A stretch of DNA of 64,000 nt, taken from NCBI RefSeq assembly GCF_003627155.1, contig NZ_CP032621.1, positions 558,001 to 622,000 on the forward strand. Direction: 5' to 3'. Made by a program: the position numbers and the translations under genes. Positions 55,105-64,000 of the stretch are shown here, piece by piece. Source of the stretch: Streptococcus gwangjuense (GTDB lineage Bacteria > Bacillota > Bacilli > Lactobacillales > Streptococcaceae). Every line of letters begins with the position of its first letter. The stretch's first letter is position 1. Under the pieces are notes generated by a model that searched no databases, was not told the DNA's origin, and was given only the letters and a program-made list of their open reading frames with translations.

Positions 55105-55596
55105 ATGAGCATTGAAATGACCGTCAGTGAGATTGCAGAGGTCTTAGGATTATCTCGCCAAGCAATCAATAACCGTGTCAAAGAATTACCAGAAGAAGAC
55201 ACAGATAAAAATGATAAAGGGGTAACAGTCGTTACCAGAAGTGGCTTGATTAAGCTAGAAGAAATCTATAAAAAAACGATTTTTGAAGATGAGCCTGTCA
55301 GTGAAGATGTCAAGCAACGTGAACTGATGGAGATTCTGGTTGATGAGAAGAATGCAGAAATTCTTCGTCTCTATGAACAATTAAAAGCCAAGGATCGTCA
55401 GTTATCAGAAAAAGACGAGCAGATGCGTATCAAAGACCGTCAGATTGCTGAGAAAGACAAACAACTCGATCAGCAGCAACAATTGACCCTTCAAGCCATG
55501 AAGGATCAAGAAAATCTTAAGCTAGAGCTGGACCAAGCAAAAGAAGAAGTCCAATCCACTAAGAAAGGCTTTTTTGCTCGTTTATTTGGAGGATAA
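55105..55596 (+). CDS. rocS: RocS-like chromosome segregation regulator
   Basis: 163 residues. An N-terminal helix-turn-helix (MTVSEIAEVLGLSRQAINNRV, about 5-26) is followed by a Glu/Lys/Gln-rich coiled coil (about 70-148) with heptad-like KDRQLSEKDEQ repeats and a short amphipathic C-terminus, GFFARLFGG, suited to membrane binding. This layout matches pneumococcal RocS, which links DNA, ParB and the membrane/capsule machinery, and the position next to mtnN agrees. Otherwise it would be called a DUF536-type protein. CAGAGGA precedes the ATG. Confidence 0.8.
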   Translation: MSIEMTVSEIAEVLGLSRQAINNRVKELPEEDTDKNDKGVTVVTRSGLIKLEEIYKKTIFEDEPVSEDVKQRELMEILVDEKNAEILRLYEQLKAKDRQLSEKDEQMRIKDRQIAEKDKQLDQQQQLTLQAMKDQENLKLELDQAKEEVQSTKKGFFARLFGG

Positions 55597-55699
55597 TCAA
55601 GGAGCTGTTTAGGTTAAATGCTAACCTGATGGCTTCTTTTATTTCTAATCTAAATAGTATAGTTGATCAAGTAAAATAACAGTAGAGGAGAGGTATAGA

Positions 55700-56290
55700 A
55701 TGGAACGATTAGAAGATTACATTGCTTTTGACTTAGAATTTAATCAGCATGAAGGACAAACACACTTGATTCAAGTATCGGCAGTGCGTTTTAGAGATGG
55801 TCAGGAAATCGATGCCTATGATTCCTATGTTCATACCAGTGTTCCCTTAAAAAGTTTTATCAATGGTTTGACTGGGATTACAGCTGAGACTCTAAAAGAT
55901 GCTCCCCCAGTGGAGAAAGTTATAAAAGATTTCCAAGAGTTTGTGGGTTCTTTACCCATGGTTGGCTACAATGCTGCTAAAAGTGATTTGCCTATTCTAG
56001 CGGATCATGGTTTAGATTATAGCCAGCAGTATAAGGTGGATTTGTATGATGAAGCTTTTGAACGTCGGAGTTCGGATTTACACGGTATTGCCAATCTCAA
56101 ATTGCAAACCGTTGCCTCGTTTCTTGGATTTCAAGGTCAGTCTCATAATAGCTTAGAGGATGCTCGTATGACGGCGCGTGTTTACGAGTCTTTTCTAGAG
56201 TCGGATCAAGCTAGAGAATTGTTAGGGACAGAAAGTAGCCTATCAAATAATCCTTTTGGGGGCTTGGACTTGTCTCAATTATTTGACTAG
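55700..56290 (+). CDS. DEDDh 3'-5' exonuclease
   Basis: 196 residues of the DnaQ-like RNase H fold. Exo I FDLEFN (D11, E13), Exo II GYNAAKSDLPIL (about 91-102) and Exo III HNSLEDARMTARVY (about 149-162) give the complete DEDDh set. A short C-terminal tail ends NPFGGLDLSQLFD. Whether it acts on DNA or RNA is unknown. GAGGAGAGG precedes the ATG. The GDPD gene follows after eight bases. Confidence 0.9.
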   Translation: MERLEDYIAFDLEFNQHEGQTHLIQVSAVRFRDGQEIDAYDSYVHTSVPLKSFINGLTGITAETLKDAPPVEKVIKDFQEFVGSLPMVGYNAAKSDLPILADHGLDYSQQYKVDLYDEAFERRSSDLHGIANLKLQTVASFLGFQGQSHNSLEDARMTARVYESFLESDQARELLGTESSLSNNPFGGLDLSQLFD

Positions 56291-56298
56291 GAGTGCCT

Positions 56299-58062
56299 AT
56301 GAAACCTGAAAAACCTAAAAATCTAGGTTTTAAGCAGATATACTTTAATCTAGATAAAATACTCTTTCTATTTTTCTTGACTTTCATGATGATTGAGTTT
56401 GTCTGGTTACCATCAAATTCTTGGATTGCTGGACTTTTACTCCGTCAGACAGGCTATCTCTTTCTTTCCTACAATAATATTTTTGCCATTATAACGGGTT
56501 CACCCTTTATTAGTTTTGCTTTATTTGTTCTGGTAATTGTTAATTTATTGATCGCCTATTACCAGATAGGACTTCTCTTTATCGGTGCTCGTCATTTATT
56601 ATGTCATGAAAAGAGGACCTTGCTAGAGTACAGTCGCAAGGTCTTTCATCAAAGTTTCTTGTTTATGAAGCAAGTCACGCTTGCAAAGATAGCCTTTATC
56701 TTCTTTTATGTCATGATGCTCTTTCCATTGATTAGAAAGATTTTAAAGATTTACTACCTCAATAAAATTGTCATTCCGGACTTTATCGTTGATCATGTAG
56801 AAGACAAGTATTGGCTAGTAGGTATAGTGGTTACTATTCTGACTTTACTGCTATTTTACATTTCAGTGCGCTTGATGTTTGCCCTACCTCAGCTTTTATT
56901 TGAGAAAAAAACAGTCAAAGAAGCGGTCAGATACAGTCTAGAGAAGACAAGAAAGCACTCCTGGTTTTATATTTGGAACTTGCTTTGGATTATCGTCAAA
57001 ACATACCTATTTTTCATTCTTTTATTGATTCCAATCTTGGCAAGTCAGGCACTAATGGATGGTTTGACCCATAAGGAATCTCTTGTACTGGGAATTATCA
57101 ACTTTGTCTTGATTAAGAATTTCCACTATATGGCCTTGACTTACTTTCTTATTAAATTTGTTTCCTTCTTAACAGGAGAAGAATTAGAAATCACACCAAG
57201 GCGAAAGAAAGACCACTGGATGAGATGGGGAGTGATGGGCTGTGCTGGTATCTTTTTCGCTCTTGAGGGTTATGTTTATTTGGAAGCTCCAGTTGCCAAT
57301 AAACCTTTAATTATCTCTCACAGGGGAGTATCCAATAAGAATGGTGTGCAGAATACAGTTCAATCTTTAGAAAAGACAGCCCAACTAAGTCCAGACTTTG
57401 TTGAGACAGATGTTCAGGAAACGAAAGATGGCCAGTTTGTCATGATGCATGATGCCAATATCAAGAATCTGACAGGTGTTAATGCCAATCCACAGGATCT
57501 AACTTTGAAAGAATTAACCAAACTCGATATTTCAGAAAATGGTTATCATAGCAAGGTGTCCAGTTTTGATGACTACCTCAATAAAGCCAATGAATTGCAT
57601 CAAAAACTTCTTATTGAGATTAAGACCAGTCGAAAAGATAGCCCAGATATGATGAAACGCTTTATGGAAAAATATGGAACGGTTCTTAAGCAGAATGGTC
57701 ACCAAATGCAATCCTTGGACTACCATGTGATTGATCAGGTTTTAGCCTACGATTCTCAAATTCCAATCTATTTCATCCTACCTTATAATAGTATTTTTCC
57801 AAGAACCAAGGCTACAGGTTATACCATGGAGTATTCAACTTTAGATGAAAATTTTGTCAACAAGCTTTGGAATACCGATCAGAAATTGTACGTGTGGACT
57901 ATCAATAGTTCAGAGTCCTTTGATAAATCTGTTCATTTGGGTGCAGACGGCATGATAACGGATGACTTGGAAATGATTCAAGATCAGGTTTCCATTGCCC
58001 AAGAAGACCCAGAGTATACGGATTTACTGTTCAAACAGGCTATGGAATTCTTTAATTTTTAG
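56299..58062 (+). CDS. membrane glycerophosphodiester phosphodiesterase
   Basis: 587 residues from ATG 56299 with AGGAG upstream; a GTG six bases earlier is on the ribosome site. The N-terminal ~340 residues carry about seven or eight hydrophobic segments (glycerophosphoryl diester phosphodiesterase membrane domain). The C-terminal GDPD domain faces outward if topology is standard. Catalytic ISHRGVSN, ETDVQETKDGQFVMMHD and LIEIKTS motifs are intact. It probably cleaves glycerophosphodiesters from lipid or teichoic-acid turnover. Confidence 0.9.
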   Translation: MKPEKPKNLGFKQIYFNLDKILFLFFLTFMMIEFVWLPSNSWIAGLLLRQTGYLFLSYNNIFAIITGSPFISFALFVLVIVNLLIAYYQIGLLFIGARHLLCHEKRTLLEYSRKVFHQSFLFMKQVTLAKIAFIFFYVMMLFPLIRKILKIYYLNKIVIPDFIVDHVEDKYWLVGIVVTILTLLLFYISVRLMFALPQLLFEKKTVKEAVRYSLEKTRKHSWFYIWNLLWIIVKTYLFFILLLIPILASQALMDGLTHKESLVLGIINFVLIKNFHYMALTYFLIKFVSFLTGEELEITPRRKKDHWMRWGVMGCAGIFFALEGYVYLEAPVANKPLIISHRGVSNKNGVQNTVQSLEKTAQLSPDFVETDVQETKDGQFVMMHDANIKNLTGVNANPQDLTLKELTKLDISENGYHSKVSSFDDYLNKANELHQKLLIEIKTSRKDSPDMMKRFMEKYGTVLKQNGHQMQSLDYHVIDQVLAYDSQIPIYFILPYNSIFPRTKATGYTMEYSTLDENFVNKLWNTDQKLYVWTINSSESFDKSVHLGADGMITDDLEMIQDQVSIAQEDPEYTDLLFKQAMEFFNF

Positions 58063-58101
58063 TAAGCAAAAAGAGCCTGAGACGAAATAGTTCTCAACCA
58101 C

Positions 58102-58132
58102 AAAAAAGCAACGGCAAATCCGTTGCTTTTTT
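58102..58132. terminator. bidirectional terminator after GDPD gene
   Basis: A perfect 13-bp stem, AAAAAAGCAACGG/CCGTTGCTTTTTT, with a 5-base loop. Confidence 0.92.
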
Positions 58133-58168
58133 GGAGATAAGGGACTATTGTCCTAGGCTCAGTCTTGA

Positions 58169-58207
58169 GATAAGGTCCTTAGAAACTCGTATTCTGAGGA
58201 TCTTATC
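58169..58207. repeat. 16-bp imperfect hairpin, no T tail
   Basis: GATAAGGTCCTTAGAA pairs with TTCTGAGGATCTTATC (two G-U) around a 7-base loop. It sits between the GDPD terminator and the helicase 3' end. A smaller hairpin AGGTTGGC/GCCAACCT (58217-58236) touches the helicase stop. Possible mRNA 3'-end structure for the minus-strand operon. Confidence 0.65.
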
Positions 58208-58235
58208 TTAAATCAGAGGTTGGCAAGAGCCAACC

Positions 58236-59318
58236 TTATTTGATATAGAGTTCTTGATTTTTTAGGATAATCTCTCGTACACTTGTAAACTTTTTGAGTT
58301 TTTTGATTTCTTCTGGATGAGTGACGAGAGTGATAACGTAACCTTCCTTGCCCATACGACCAGTACGGCCAGCACGGTGGGTGTAGGTTTCCATATCTCT
58401 AGGAACATCAAAGTTTACGACGCATTCTAGGCTATCAATATCAATTCCACGAGCCAAAAGGTCAGTTGCAAGGAGCAGGGTTAGTTGCTTGTCTTTAAAC
58501 TTTTCTAAGATGACTTTTCTAAATTTGACATTGACATCACTAGCTAGAGAAACAGCCAAGATATCACGATACTGTAATTTTTCTTCTGCGCTTCCAAGGT
58601 CTGATAGGCTGTTAAAGAAGACCAGACCGCGGAAATCCTCAACATGAGCTAGTTTTCGTAGCATATCCACTCGGTGACGTTGATCAACCTGCATATAGAA
58701 ATGTTGGATGTTGTCCAATTTTTGGTCAGAAAGATCAATGGTACGTGTGCTAGGCGCAATCTTTTCTTGGTCAAACTTGGCCGTCGCACTCATGTAGATG
58801 AGTTGGTGGTCACGAGGTGCGTAGTGAGTAATTTTCTCGACAAAGTGAATTTGAGAATCATCTAGTAATTGATCAAATTCATCCAGGATGATGGTTTCTA
58901 CATTCATCATCTTGATTTTTTTCAATTTAATTAGTTCAAAGATACGGCCAGGAGTTCCAATCAGAATTTCTGGTCCTTTTTTTAGGCGTTCAATCTGGCG
59001 TTTCTGGCTCGAACCTGATAAGAAGAGTTGGGCAGTCAAGCCGATAGCTTCAGCCCATGTTTTACACACTTCAAAAATCTGTCCAGCAAGTTCAGTATTT
59101 GGTGCTAGAATCAAGAGTTGTTGGGCTTTTTTCTTTTGTAGTCTGAGAAGACTTGGTAGAAGGTAAGCTAGGGTCTTACCAGTTCCTGTTGGGCTCACTC
59201 CTAGGAGGTTTTCTCCAGCAAGAAGGGGCTCAAATAGTTGAATTTGAATGGGGGTAAATTCTTGGAAACCGAGTTGGTCACTTAGTTCTTGCCATTCAGT
59301 AGGTAGTTTGGTTTTCAT
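58236..59318 (-). CDS. DEAD-box RNA helicase
   Basis: 360 residues, a minimal helicase core without a long C-terminal extension. Q motif GFQEFTPIQIQ, motif I SPTGTGKT (42-49), motif II DEFD in place of DEAD, motif III SATA, motif V ATDLLARGIDI and motif VI HRAGRTGR are all visible. Probably RNA unwinding in ribosome assembly or mRNA turnover. Its start overlaps the oxidoreductase stop (ATGA), so the two are co-translated. Confidence 0.92.
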   Translation of the reverse strand: MKTKLPTEWQELSDQLGFQEFTPIQIQLFEPLLAGENLLGVSPTGTGKTLAYLLPSLLRLQKKKAQQLLILAPNTELAGQIFEVCKTWAEAIGLTAQLFLSGSSQKRQIERLKKGPEILIGTPGRIFELIKLKKIKMMNVETIILDEFDQLLDDSQIHFVEKITHYAPRDHQLIYMSATAKFDQEKIAPSTRTIDLSDQKLDNIQHFYMQVDQRHRVDMLRKLAHVEDFRGLVFFNSLSDLGSAEEKLQYRDILAVSLASDVNVKFRKVILEKFKDKQLTLLLATDLLARGIDIDSLECVVNFDVPRDMETYTHRAGRTGRMGKEGYVITLVTHPEEIKKLKKFTSVREIILKNQELYIK

Positions 59319-60292
59319 TTTTCTGCCTCAAATCTAATGCCAGCAGTCTGGCGCATGGTATATAGTAGCTCATGAACATAACTTGCATCTTCCAGCCAAG
59401 TTTGGTAGAGATTCAGATCTGGTTGCTGGATCATGTGTGCAAATGCAGCAACTTCCTCAGTCATCGTATGAGGAGCTTGTTGGATAGGGAGCTGAACTTG
59501 ATTGCCTTGATGGTCGGTAAAAATAGCCGAGCGAACATGCTCAATCGTGTTGAGAGTCAAGGTTCCATCTGTTGTGTAAATTTCGCAAGGAAGATTGGAA
59601 GTGATGTTTTTCCCAGCTTTGATATGAACTTGAAAATCAGGGTAAAAGAGGATTCCGTCTCCATTCAGGTCAATGCTATTGTCAAGCTGTTGCCCCTGAT
59701 AGGTTGCATCCTGAGCTTTTCCAAAGAGGCGAATAGCAGCATAGAGGGGATAAATCCCCAAATCCATGAGAGCACCGCCAGCAAAACGATCTGAGAAGAC
59801 ATTTGGTATCTCCCCAGCCAACAAGTTAGGCATTTTGGAAGAATACTTGGCATAGTTGAAATCTGCCCCTAAAATTTGCTTGTCTGCTAAAAAGTTTTTG
59901 ATGATAGTGAAAGCTTTTTCATGGTGATTGCGAGCTGCTTCGAATATAAAACAGTGATTTTTCTCAGCTGTATGTCTCAAATCTAGCCATTCTTGTGGCT
60001 GAGTGACAGCTGGCTTTTCAAGAATGACATGTTTACCTGCAGTCAATGAAGCTTTTGCCTGAGCAAAATGCAAGGAGTTTGGGCTAGCAATATAGACCAC
60101 ATCAAATGAGCTCTTCAAGAAATCCTCTACTTGATCAAAGAGTTGGATATTCTGATAGCGAGAAGCAAAGGATGCCGCAGTTTCTAGTTTTCTAGAATAG
60201 ACTGCGACCAGCTTGTATTCTCCACTGGAATGGGCTGCTTCTATGAAGTGGTGGCTGATAGCCCCTGTTCCGATGACACCTAATTTAAGCAT
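59315..60292 (-). CDS. Gfo/Idh/MocA-family oxidoreductase
   Basis: 325 residues from ATG 60292 with GGAGTAAC upstream; the longer frame adds 28 unrelated residues. NAD(P)-binding GVIGTGAISHHF (5-16) and the Gfo/Idh/MocA signature EKPA (in VILEKPAVTQ) are present. The substrate is probably a sugar or cyclitol but cannot be told. First gene of a two-gene minus-strand operon with the DEAD-box helicase, an odd functional pairing. Confidence 0.9.
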   Translation of the reverse strand: MLKLGVIGTGAISHHFIEAAHSSGEYKLVAVYSRKLETAASFASRYQNIQLFDQVEDFLKSSFDVVYIASPNSLHFAQAKASLTAGKHVILEKPAVTQPQEWLDLRHTAEKNHCFIFEAARNHHEKAFTIIKNFLADKQILGADFNYAKYSSKMPNLLAGEIPNVFSDRFAGGALMDLGIYPLYAAIRLFGKAQDATYQGQQLDNSIDLNGDGILFYPDFQVHIKAGKNITSNLPCEIYTTDGTLTLNTIEHVRSAIFTDHQGNQVQLPIQQAPHTMTEEVAAFAHMIQQPDLNLYQTWLEDASYVHELLYTMRQTAGIRFEAEK

Positions 60293-60445
60293 AGTTACTC
60301 CTTTTCCGATTTCAAATCCTTCTTTCATTATAACACAGATAGACGGGACTATCCAACAGAGGGTAAAAAATTTCAAATTAGCTACTAGGCCTTTTCCAAA
60401 GAAAGTGGTACAATAATGAGATGAGTAAATGAAATGGGAGGGAAA

Positions 60446-61138
60446 ATGAGGTTATTACCTATAAGAAAAATATCACGTCAGTCTAAGAGGCTAGCGCTTT
60501 TTTTGACGTTTTGTGCAGGATATGTAGATGCCTATACGTTTATTGTGCGAGGGAATACTCTTGTAGCTGGACAAACTGGGAATGTCGTATTTCTTTCAGT
60601 GGGACTTATTCAACATAATGTTTCTGATGCCAGTGCTAAAGTAATGACCTTGCTAGCTTTTATGATGGGGGTCTTTTTACTAACTGTTTATAAGGAAAAA
60701 TTGAGAATTGTGAAAAAACCAATTTTGTCACTGATTCCTTTGGCAATCTTATCAATAGTTATCGGTTTTGTGCCGCAGACTGTAGATAATATCTATCTAG
60801 TGCCACCCTTGGCCTTCTGTATGGGGTTGGTGACAACTGCTTTTGGAGAAGTGTCGGGTATTGCCTACAATAACGCTTTTATGACAGGGAACATCAAACG
60901 GACCATGCTGGCTTTTGGAGATTATTTCCGAACTAAACACACTCCTTTTTTGCGTGAAGGGTTTATATTTGTTAGCCTTCTTAGTAGTTTTGTTCTTGGC
61001 GTTGTCTTTTCAGCCTATTTGACGATTTTCTATCATGAAAAGACCATTCTTGGTGTTCCTATTATGATGAGTATTTTTTACCTCAGCATGCTTTTTGCCA
61101 AGTGGCGGAAAAAAGTAAAAGAAAAAGATTCATTTTAG
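60446..61138 (+). CDS. DUF1275 (YoaK) membrane protein
   Basis: 230 residues from ATG 60446, which has GGGAGG just upstream; the in-frame ATG at 60434 would place that site inside the gene. About six hydrophobic segments. The family N-terminus LFLTFCAGYVDAYTFIVRG...AGQTGNVV is clear. Function unknown, probably a transporter. A TGGTACAAT -10 lies at 60408-60416. Confidence 0.87.
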   Translation: MRLLPIRKISRQSKRLALFLTFCAGYVDAYTFIVRGNTLVAGQTGNVVFLSVGLIQHNVSDASAKVMTLLAFMMGVFLLTVYKEKLRIVKKPILSLIPLAILSIVIGFVPQTVDNIYLVPPLAFCMGLVTTAFGEVSGIAYNNAFMTGNIKRTMLAFGDYFRTKHTPFLREGFIFVSLLSSFVLGVVFSAYLTIFYHEKTILGVPIMMSIFYLSMLFAKWRKKVKEKDSF

Positions 61139-61323
61139 GTGTTATTACTTGTAAGAAAACAGGAGATATGCTATACTTGAAGAGTTGACTATGCACAATC
61201 CTGTGCAACCGCACGAACATCGTTGCTCGTCGTATAACAAATTTAAACTTCGTCATTGTCGCCTTGCCTAACATAAGTTATGTCTTCGGCTCAATTCCTA
61301 GTTTATTCTTTGTTATACTTAGA
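61139..61323. other. interval before the L21 leader
   Basis: No gene. The stretch 61196-61300 has GC and wording unlike its surroundings, with phrases such as CATCGTTGC and AACTTCGTCATTGTCGCCTTGCC that recall dispersed intergenic repeats of the pneumococcus group. An extended -10, TGTTATACT (61311-61319), probably drives the rplU operon. Confidence 0.4.
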
Positions 61324-61405
61324 GCTCTTCTTTTAAGTGGTTTGTCCCACGATGCTAGGCGAGTCTTCACAAAAATTCGGGGAAACCCATAAAAATCATA
61401 GGAGG
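61324..61405 (+). ncRNA. ribosomal protein L21 leader (cis-regulatory RNA)
   Basis: Position directly upstream of rplU and the conserved-looking block CCCACGATGCTAGGCGAGTCTTCAC match the Firmicute L21 leader described from comparative genomics, which is thought to bind a product of the operon. Identification is from position and recalled pattern; no covariance model was run. Confidence 0.6.
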
Positions 61406-61411
61406 TGCATA

Positions 61412-61726
61412 ATGAGCACATACGCAATTATCAAAACTGGCGGAAAACAAGTTAAAGTTGAAGTTGGTCAAGCAGTTTACGTTGAAAAATTGAACGTTGA
61501 AGCTGGTCAAGAAGTTACTTTTAACGAAGTTGTTCTTGTTGGTGGTGAAAACACTGTTGTCGGAACTCCACTTGTTGCTGGAGCTACTGTAGTTGGAACT
61601 GTTGAAAAACAAGGAAAACAAAAGAAAGTTGTTACTTACAAGTACAAACCTAAAAAAGGTAGCCATCGTAAACAAGGTCACCGTCAACCATATACAAAAG
61701 TTGTCATCAACGCAATCAACGCTTAA
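61412..61726 (+). CDS. rplU: 50S ribosomal protein L21
   Basis: 104 residues from ATG 61412 with AGGAGGTG upstream; a longer frame would translate the leader. It starts [19 protein letters not shown] and ends with the L21 RNA-binding signature [19 protein letters not shown]. It binds 23S rRNA. First gene of rplU-prp-rpmA. Confidence 0.97.
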
Positions 61727-61732
61727 TTTTAA

Positions 61733-62086
<354 letters not shown>

Positions 62087-62102
62087 CACGGAGGAAAACA
62101 TT

Positions 62103-62396
62103 ATGTTAAAAATGACTCTTAACAACTTGCAACTTTTCGCCCACAAAAAAGGTGGAGGTTCTACATCAAACGGACGTGATTCACAAGCAAAACGTCTTGG
62201 AGCTAAAGCAGCTGACGGACAAACTGTAACAGGTGGATCAATCCTTTACCGTCAACGTGGTACACACATCTACCCAGGTGTGAACGTTGGACGTGGTGGA
62301 GACGATACTTTGTTCGCTAAAGTTGAAGGCGTAGTACGCTTTGAACGTAAAGGACGCGATAAAAAACAAGTTTCTGTTTACCCAATCGCTAAATAA
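62103..62396 (+). CDS. rpmA: 50S ribosomal protein L27 with Prp-cleaved extension
   Basis: 97 residues. The first 12, [12 protein letters not shown], form the Prp recognition extension; cleavage after F12 exposes [15 protein letters not shown], the mature end that reaches the peptidyl-transferase centre. GGAGGAAAAC precedes the ATG. Highly expressed codon use. Last gene of the operon, ended by a hairpin that starts in the stop codon. Confidence 0.97.
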   Translation: MLKMTLNNLQLFAHKKGGGSTSNGRDSQAKRLGAKAADGQTVTGGSILYRQRGTHIYPGVNVGRGGDDTLFAKVEGVVRFERKGRDKKQVSVYPIAK

Positions 62397-62417
62397 AAAG
62401 GTCCAGTGAACCTTTTT
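62395..62417 (+). terminator. rpmA terminator
   Basis: AAAAAGGT/ACCTTTTT with a 7-base loop. The A-rich arm overlaps the rpmA stop. Confidence 0.7.
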
Positions 62418-62468
62418 ATGCCGAGCCTTGAAATGTAAAGGCGAGGAAGCTAGAAGTAGCATTAAATA

Positions 62469-62501
62469 AGGCTTTCCGAGTTTTCGGAGAGCCTATTTTT
62501 T
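62469..62501 (+). terminator. second terminator downstream of rpmA
   Basis: AGGCTTTCCGA/TCGGAGAGCCT (11 bp, one G-U), 4-base loop, then ATTTTTT. A backup about 70 bases after the first. Confidence 0.85.
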
Positions 62502-62588
62502 GTTTTGATACCCATGATTTTTTCTTTCTTAGTGTAGATGAATTTTATGAGTGACATTATTTTTCTTCGATGGAAAACTTCTAAAATA

Positions 62589-62597
62589 TGGTATAAT
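62589..62597 (+). promoter_or_regulatory. extended -10 promoter of LysR-lspA operon
   Basis: TGGTATAAT, 29 bases before the ATG at 62626. Confidence 0.6.
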
Positions 62598-62625
62598 GAA
62601 AAAATAAAGAAGTTGGGGGTAGAAG

Positions 62626-63534
62626 ATGAACATTCAACAATTACGCTATGTTGTTGCCATTGCCAATAGTGGGACTTTCCGTGAAGCTGCTGAAAAGATG
62701 TATGTTAGTCAGCCGAGTCTGTCCATTTCTGTTCGTGATTTGGAAAAAGAGTTGGGTTTTAAGATTTTCCGTCGGACCAGCTCAGGGACTTTCTTGACTC
62801 GTCGTGGTATGGAATTCTATGAAAAAGCGCAAGAATTGGTTAAAGGATTTGATATTTTTCAAAATCAGTATGCCAATCCTGAAGAAGAAAAAGATGAATT
62901 TTCCATTGCTAGTCAGCACTATGACTTCTTGCCACCGACGATTACGGCTTTTTCAGAGCGCTATCCTGACTATAAGAACTTTCGTATTTTTGAATCAACT
63001 ACTGTTCAAATCTTAGACGAAGTGGCCCAAGGGCACAGTGAGATTGGGATTATCTACCTCAACAATCAAAATAAAAAAGGGATTATGCAACGCGTTGAAA
63101 AGTTGGGCCTTGAGGTCATTGAGTTGATTCCCTTTCATACCCATATTTATCTTCGTGAAGGGCATCCTTTAGCCCAGAAAGAGGAATTGGTCATGGAGGA
63201 TTTAGCTGATTTACCAACGGTTCGTTTTACTCAAGAGAAAGACGAGTACCTTTATTATTCAGAGAATTTTGTTGATACCAGCGCGAGCTCACAGATGTTC
63301 AATGTGACAGACCGTGCTACCTTGAATGGTATTTTAGAGCGGACGGACGCCTATGCGACAGGTTCTGGATTTTTAGATAGTGATAGTGTTAATGGTATCA
63401 CAGTTATTCGTCTCAAGGATAACCTAGATAATCGCATGGTTTATGTTAAACGTGAAGAAGTGGAGCTGAGTCAAGCTGGGACTCTCTTTGTAGAAGTCAT
63501 GCAAGAATATTTTAATCAGAAGAGGAAATCATGA
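62626..63534 (+). CDS. LysR-family transcriptional regulator
   Basis: 302 residues. N-terminal winged helix-turn-helix ([29 protein letters not shown], about 5-33) and a C-terminal periplasmic-binding-like effector domain (about 90-295). It belongs with the streptococcal CpsY/CmbR-type regulators tied to sulfur amino acids or surface traits, but the effector cannot be told. Overlaps lspA by four bases (ATGA), so it is co-transcribed with lspA and rluD. Confidence 0.92.
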   Translation: MNIQQLRYVVAIANSGTFREAAEKMYVSQPSLSISVRDLEKELGFKIFRRTSSGTFLTRRGMEFYEKAQELVKGFDIFQNQYANPEEEKDEFSIASQHYDFLPPTITAFSERYPDYKNFRIFESTTVQILDEVAQGHSEIGIIYLNNQNKKGIMQRVEKLGLEVIELIPFHTHIYLREGHPLAQKEELVMEDLADLPTVRFTQEKDEYLYYSENFVDTSASSQMFNVTDRATLNGILERTDAYATGSGFLDSDSVNGITVIRLKDNLDNRMVYVKREEVELSQAGTLFVEVMQEYFNQKRKS

Positions 63535-63992
63535 AAAAAAGAGGAATAGTGGCAGTCATTGTACTACTTTTGATTGGGCTTGATCAGTTGGTAAAATCCT
63601 ATATCGTCCAGCAGATTCCACTGGGTGAAGTACGCTCTTGGATTCCCAATTTCGTTAGTTTGACCTACCTGCAAAATCGAGGTGCAGCCTTTTCTATCTT
63701 ACAAGATCAGCAGTTGTTATTCGCTGTCATTACCCTGGTTGTCGTGGTAGGTGCCATTTGGTATCTACATAAACACATGGAGGACTCATTCTGGATGGTC
63801 TTGGGTTTGACCTTGATTATCGCAGGTGGTCTTGGAAACTTTATTGACAGGGTAAGTCAGGGCTTTGTTGTGGATATGTTTCACTTGGACTTTATCAATT
63901 TTGCAATTTTCAATGTGGCAGATAGCTATCTGACTGTTGGAGTGATTATTTTATTGATTGCAATGCTAAAAGAGGAAATAAATGGAAATTAA
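63531..63992 (+). CDS. lspA: lipoprotein signal peptidase
   Basis: 153 residues, four hydrophobic segments. Membrane aspartyl protease that removes the signal peptide of prolipoproteins after lipidation; substrates in this window include pnrA and the two binding lipoproteins. Conserved QNRGAAFSI (about 46-54), GNFIDR (about 103-108, catalytic Asp) and [11 protein letters not shown] (about 125-135, catalytic Asp) are intact. ATGA-coupled to the LysR gene and overlapping rluD by 11 bases. Confidence 0.97.
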   Translation: MKKRGIVAVIVLLLIGLDQLVKSYIVQQIPLGEVRSWIPNFVSLTYLQNRGAAFSILQDQQLLFAVITLVVVVGAIWYLHKHMEDSFWMVLGLTLIIAGGLGNFIDRVSQGFVVDMFHLDFINFAIFNVADSYLTVGVIILLIAMLKEEINGN

Positions 63993-64000
63993 AATTGAAA
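63982..64000 (+). CDS. rluD: 23S rRNA pseudouridine synthase RluD-like, 5' end only
   Basis: Only MEIKIE is in the window, starting inside lspA with AGAGGA upstream. An RluD-family gene follows lspA in streptococci, and the residues fit. The identification rests on synteny. Confidence 0.5.

Noticed and set aside
60421..60432. Three-codon ORF (MSK) six bases after a TGGTACAAT box
   Set aside because: It has the leaderless spacing but no meaningful product; DUF1275 has its own ribosome site just downstream.

Overview
The window is a 64 kb stretch of a Mitis-group Streptococcus chromosome, close to S. mitis / S. pneumoniae. This is judged from gene content, from gene strings that match pneumococcal order (plsY-parE; parC-ilvE; sufCDSUB; glmU-NUDIX-macP-mtnN-rocS; rplU-prp-rpmA; LysR-lspA-rluD), and from low-GC, strongly Gram-positive signals (GGAGG ribosome sites, extended -10 promoters, U-tailed hairpins). 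An aminoglycoside-adenylyltransferase-like (ant) gene between parE and parC is a known trait of viridans streptococci and is normally absent from typical pneumococci, so a non-pneumococcal Mitis species is favoured.

Layout. 1-2304: the 3' end of tRNA-Arg(CCU), then an AT-rich pair of unknown membrane-protein genes that share an N-terminal module. 2616-7421 (mostly minus strand): HAD phosphatase, HD phosphohydrolase, DUF1934 protein (plus strand), small nucleotide kinase, rpsT, coaA. 7620-15988: a small membrane protein, then a pyrimidine-nucleoside salvage block (methyltransferase, pdp, deoC, cdd, pnrA and a three-gene BMP-type nucleoside ABC transporter). 16028-26614: plsY, then parE and parC separated by about 5.4 kb of accessory DNA. 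That DNA holds a translationally coupled membrane-protein + DGQHR-domain pair, a 36-nt perfect palindrome, a broken DUF6261-like gene, two small membrane proteins of unknown function, the ant-like gene and a CPBP protease. 26661-34125: ilvE behind a consensus CodY box, a peptide-binding lipoprotein, DUF2969, tRNA-Tyr, tRNA-Gln, rpsA, fRMsr, dnaX, DUF3272. 34275-39465: the complete SUF Fe-S assembly operon. 39589-43222: amino-acid permease, YitT protein, DegV protein, HU.

43281-44860 is a decayed mobile-element scar with a frameshifted tyrosine integrase beside hup. 44866-51907: small membrane protein, polar amino-acid ABC transporter, lysS, a phosphatase/YbaK/DUF368 operon, GH25 lysozyme. 52062-60292: glmU, NUDIX, macP, mtnN, rocS, exonuclease, membrane GDPD, DEAD-box helicase, oxidoreductase. 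60446-64000: DUF1275 transporter, L21-leader/rplU/prp/rpmA, LysR regulator, lspA and the first codons of rluD.

The most unusual signals are (i) the TM + DGQHR cassette and the rest of the parE-parC insertion, (ii) a set of five genes whose ATG lies exactly six bases after an extended -10 box, implying leaderless mRNAs, and (iii) the tRNA-adjacent gene pair with a shared N-terminal module. No CRISPR array, intact IS element or intact prophage was seen. All calls are by eye; no database search was run.
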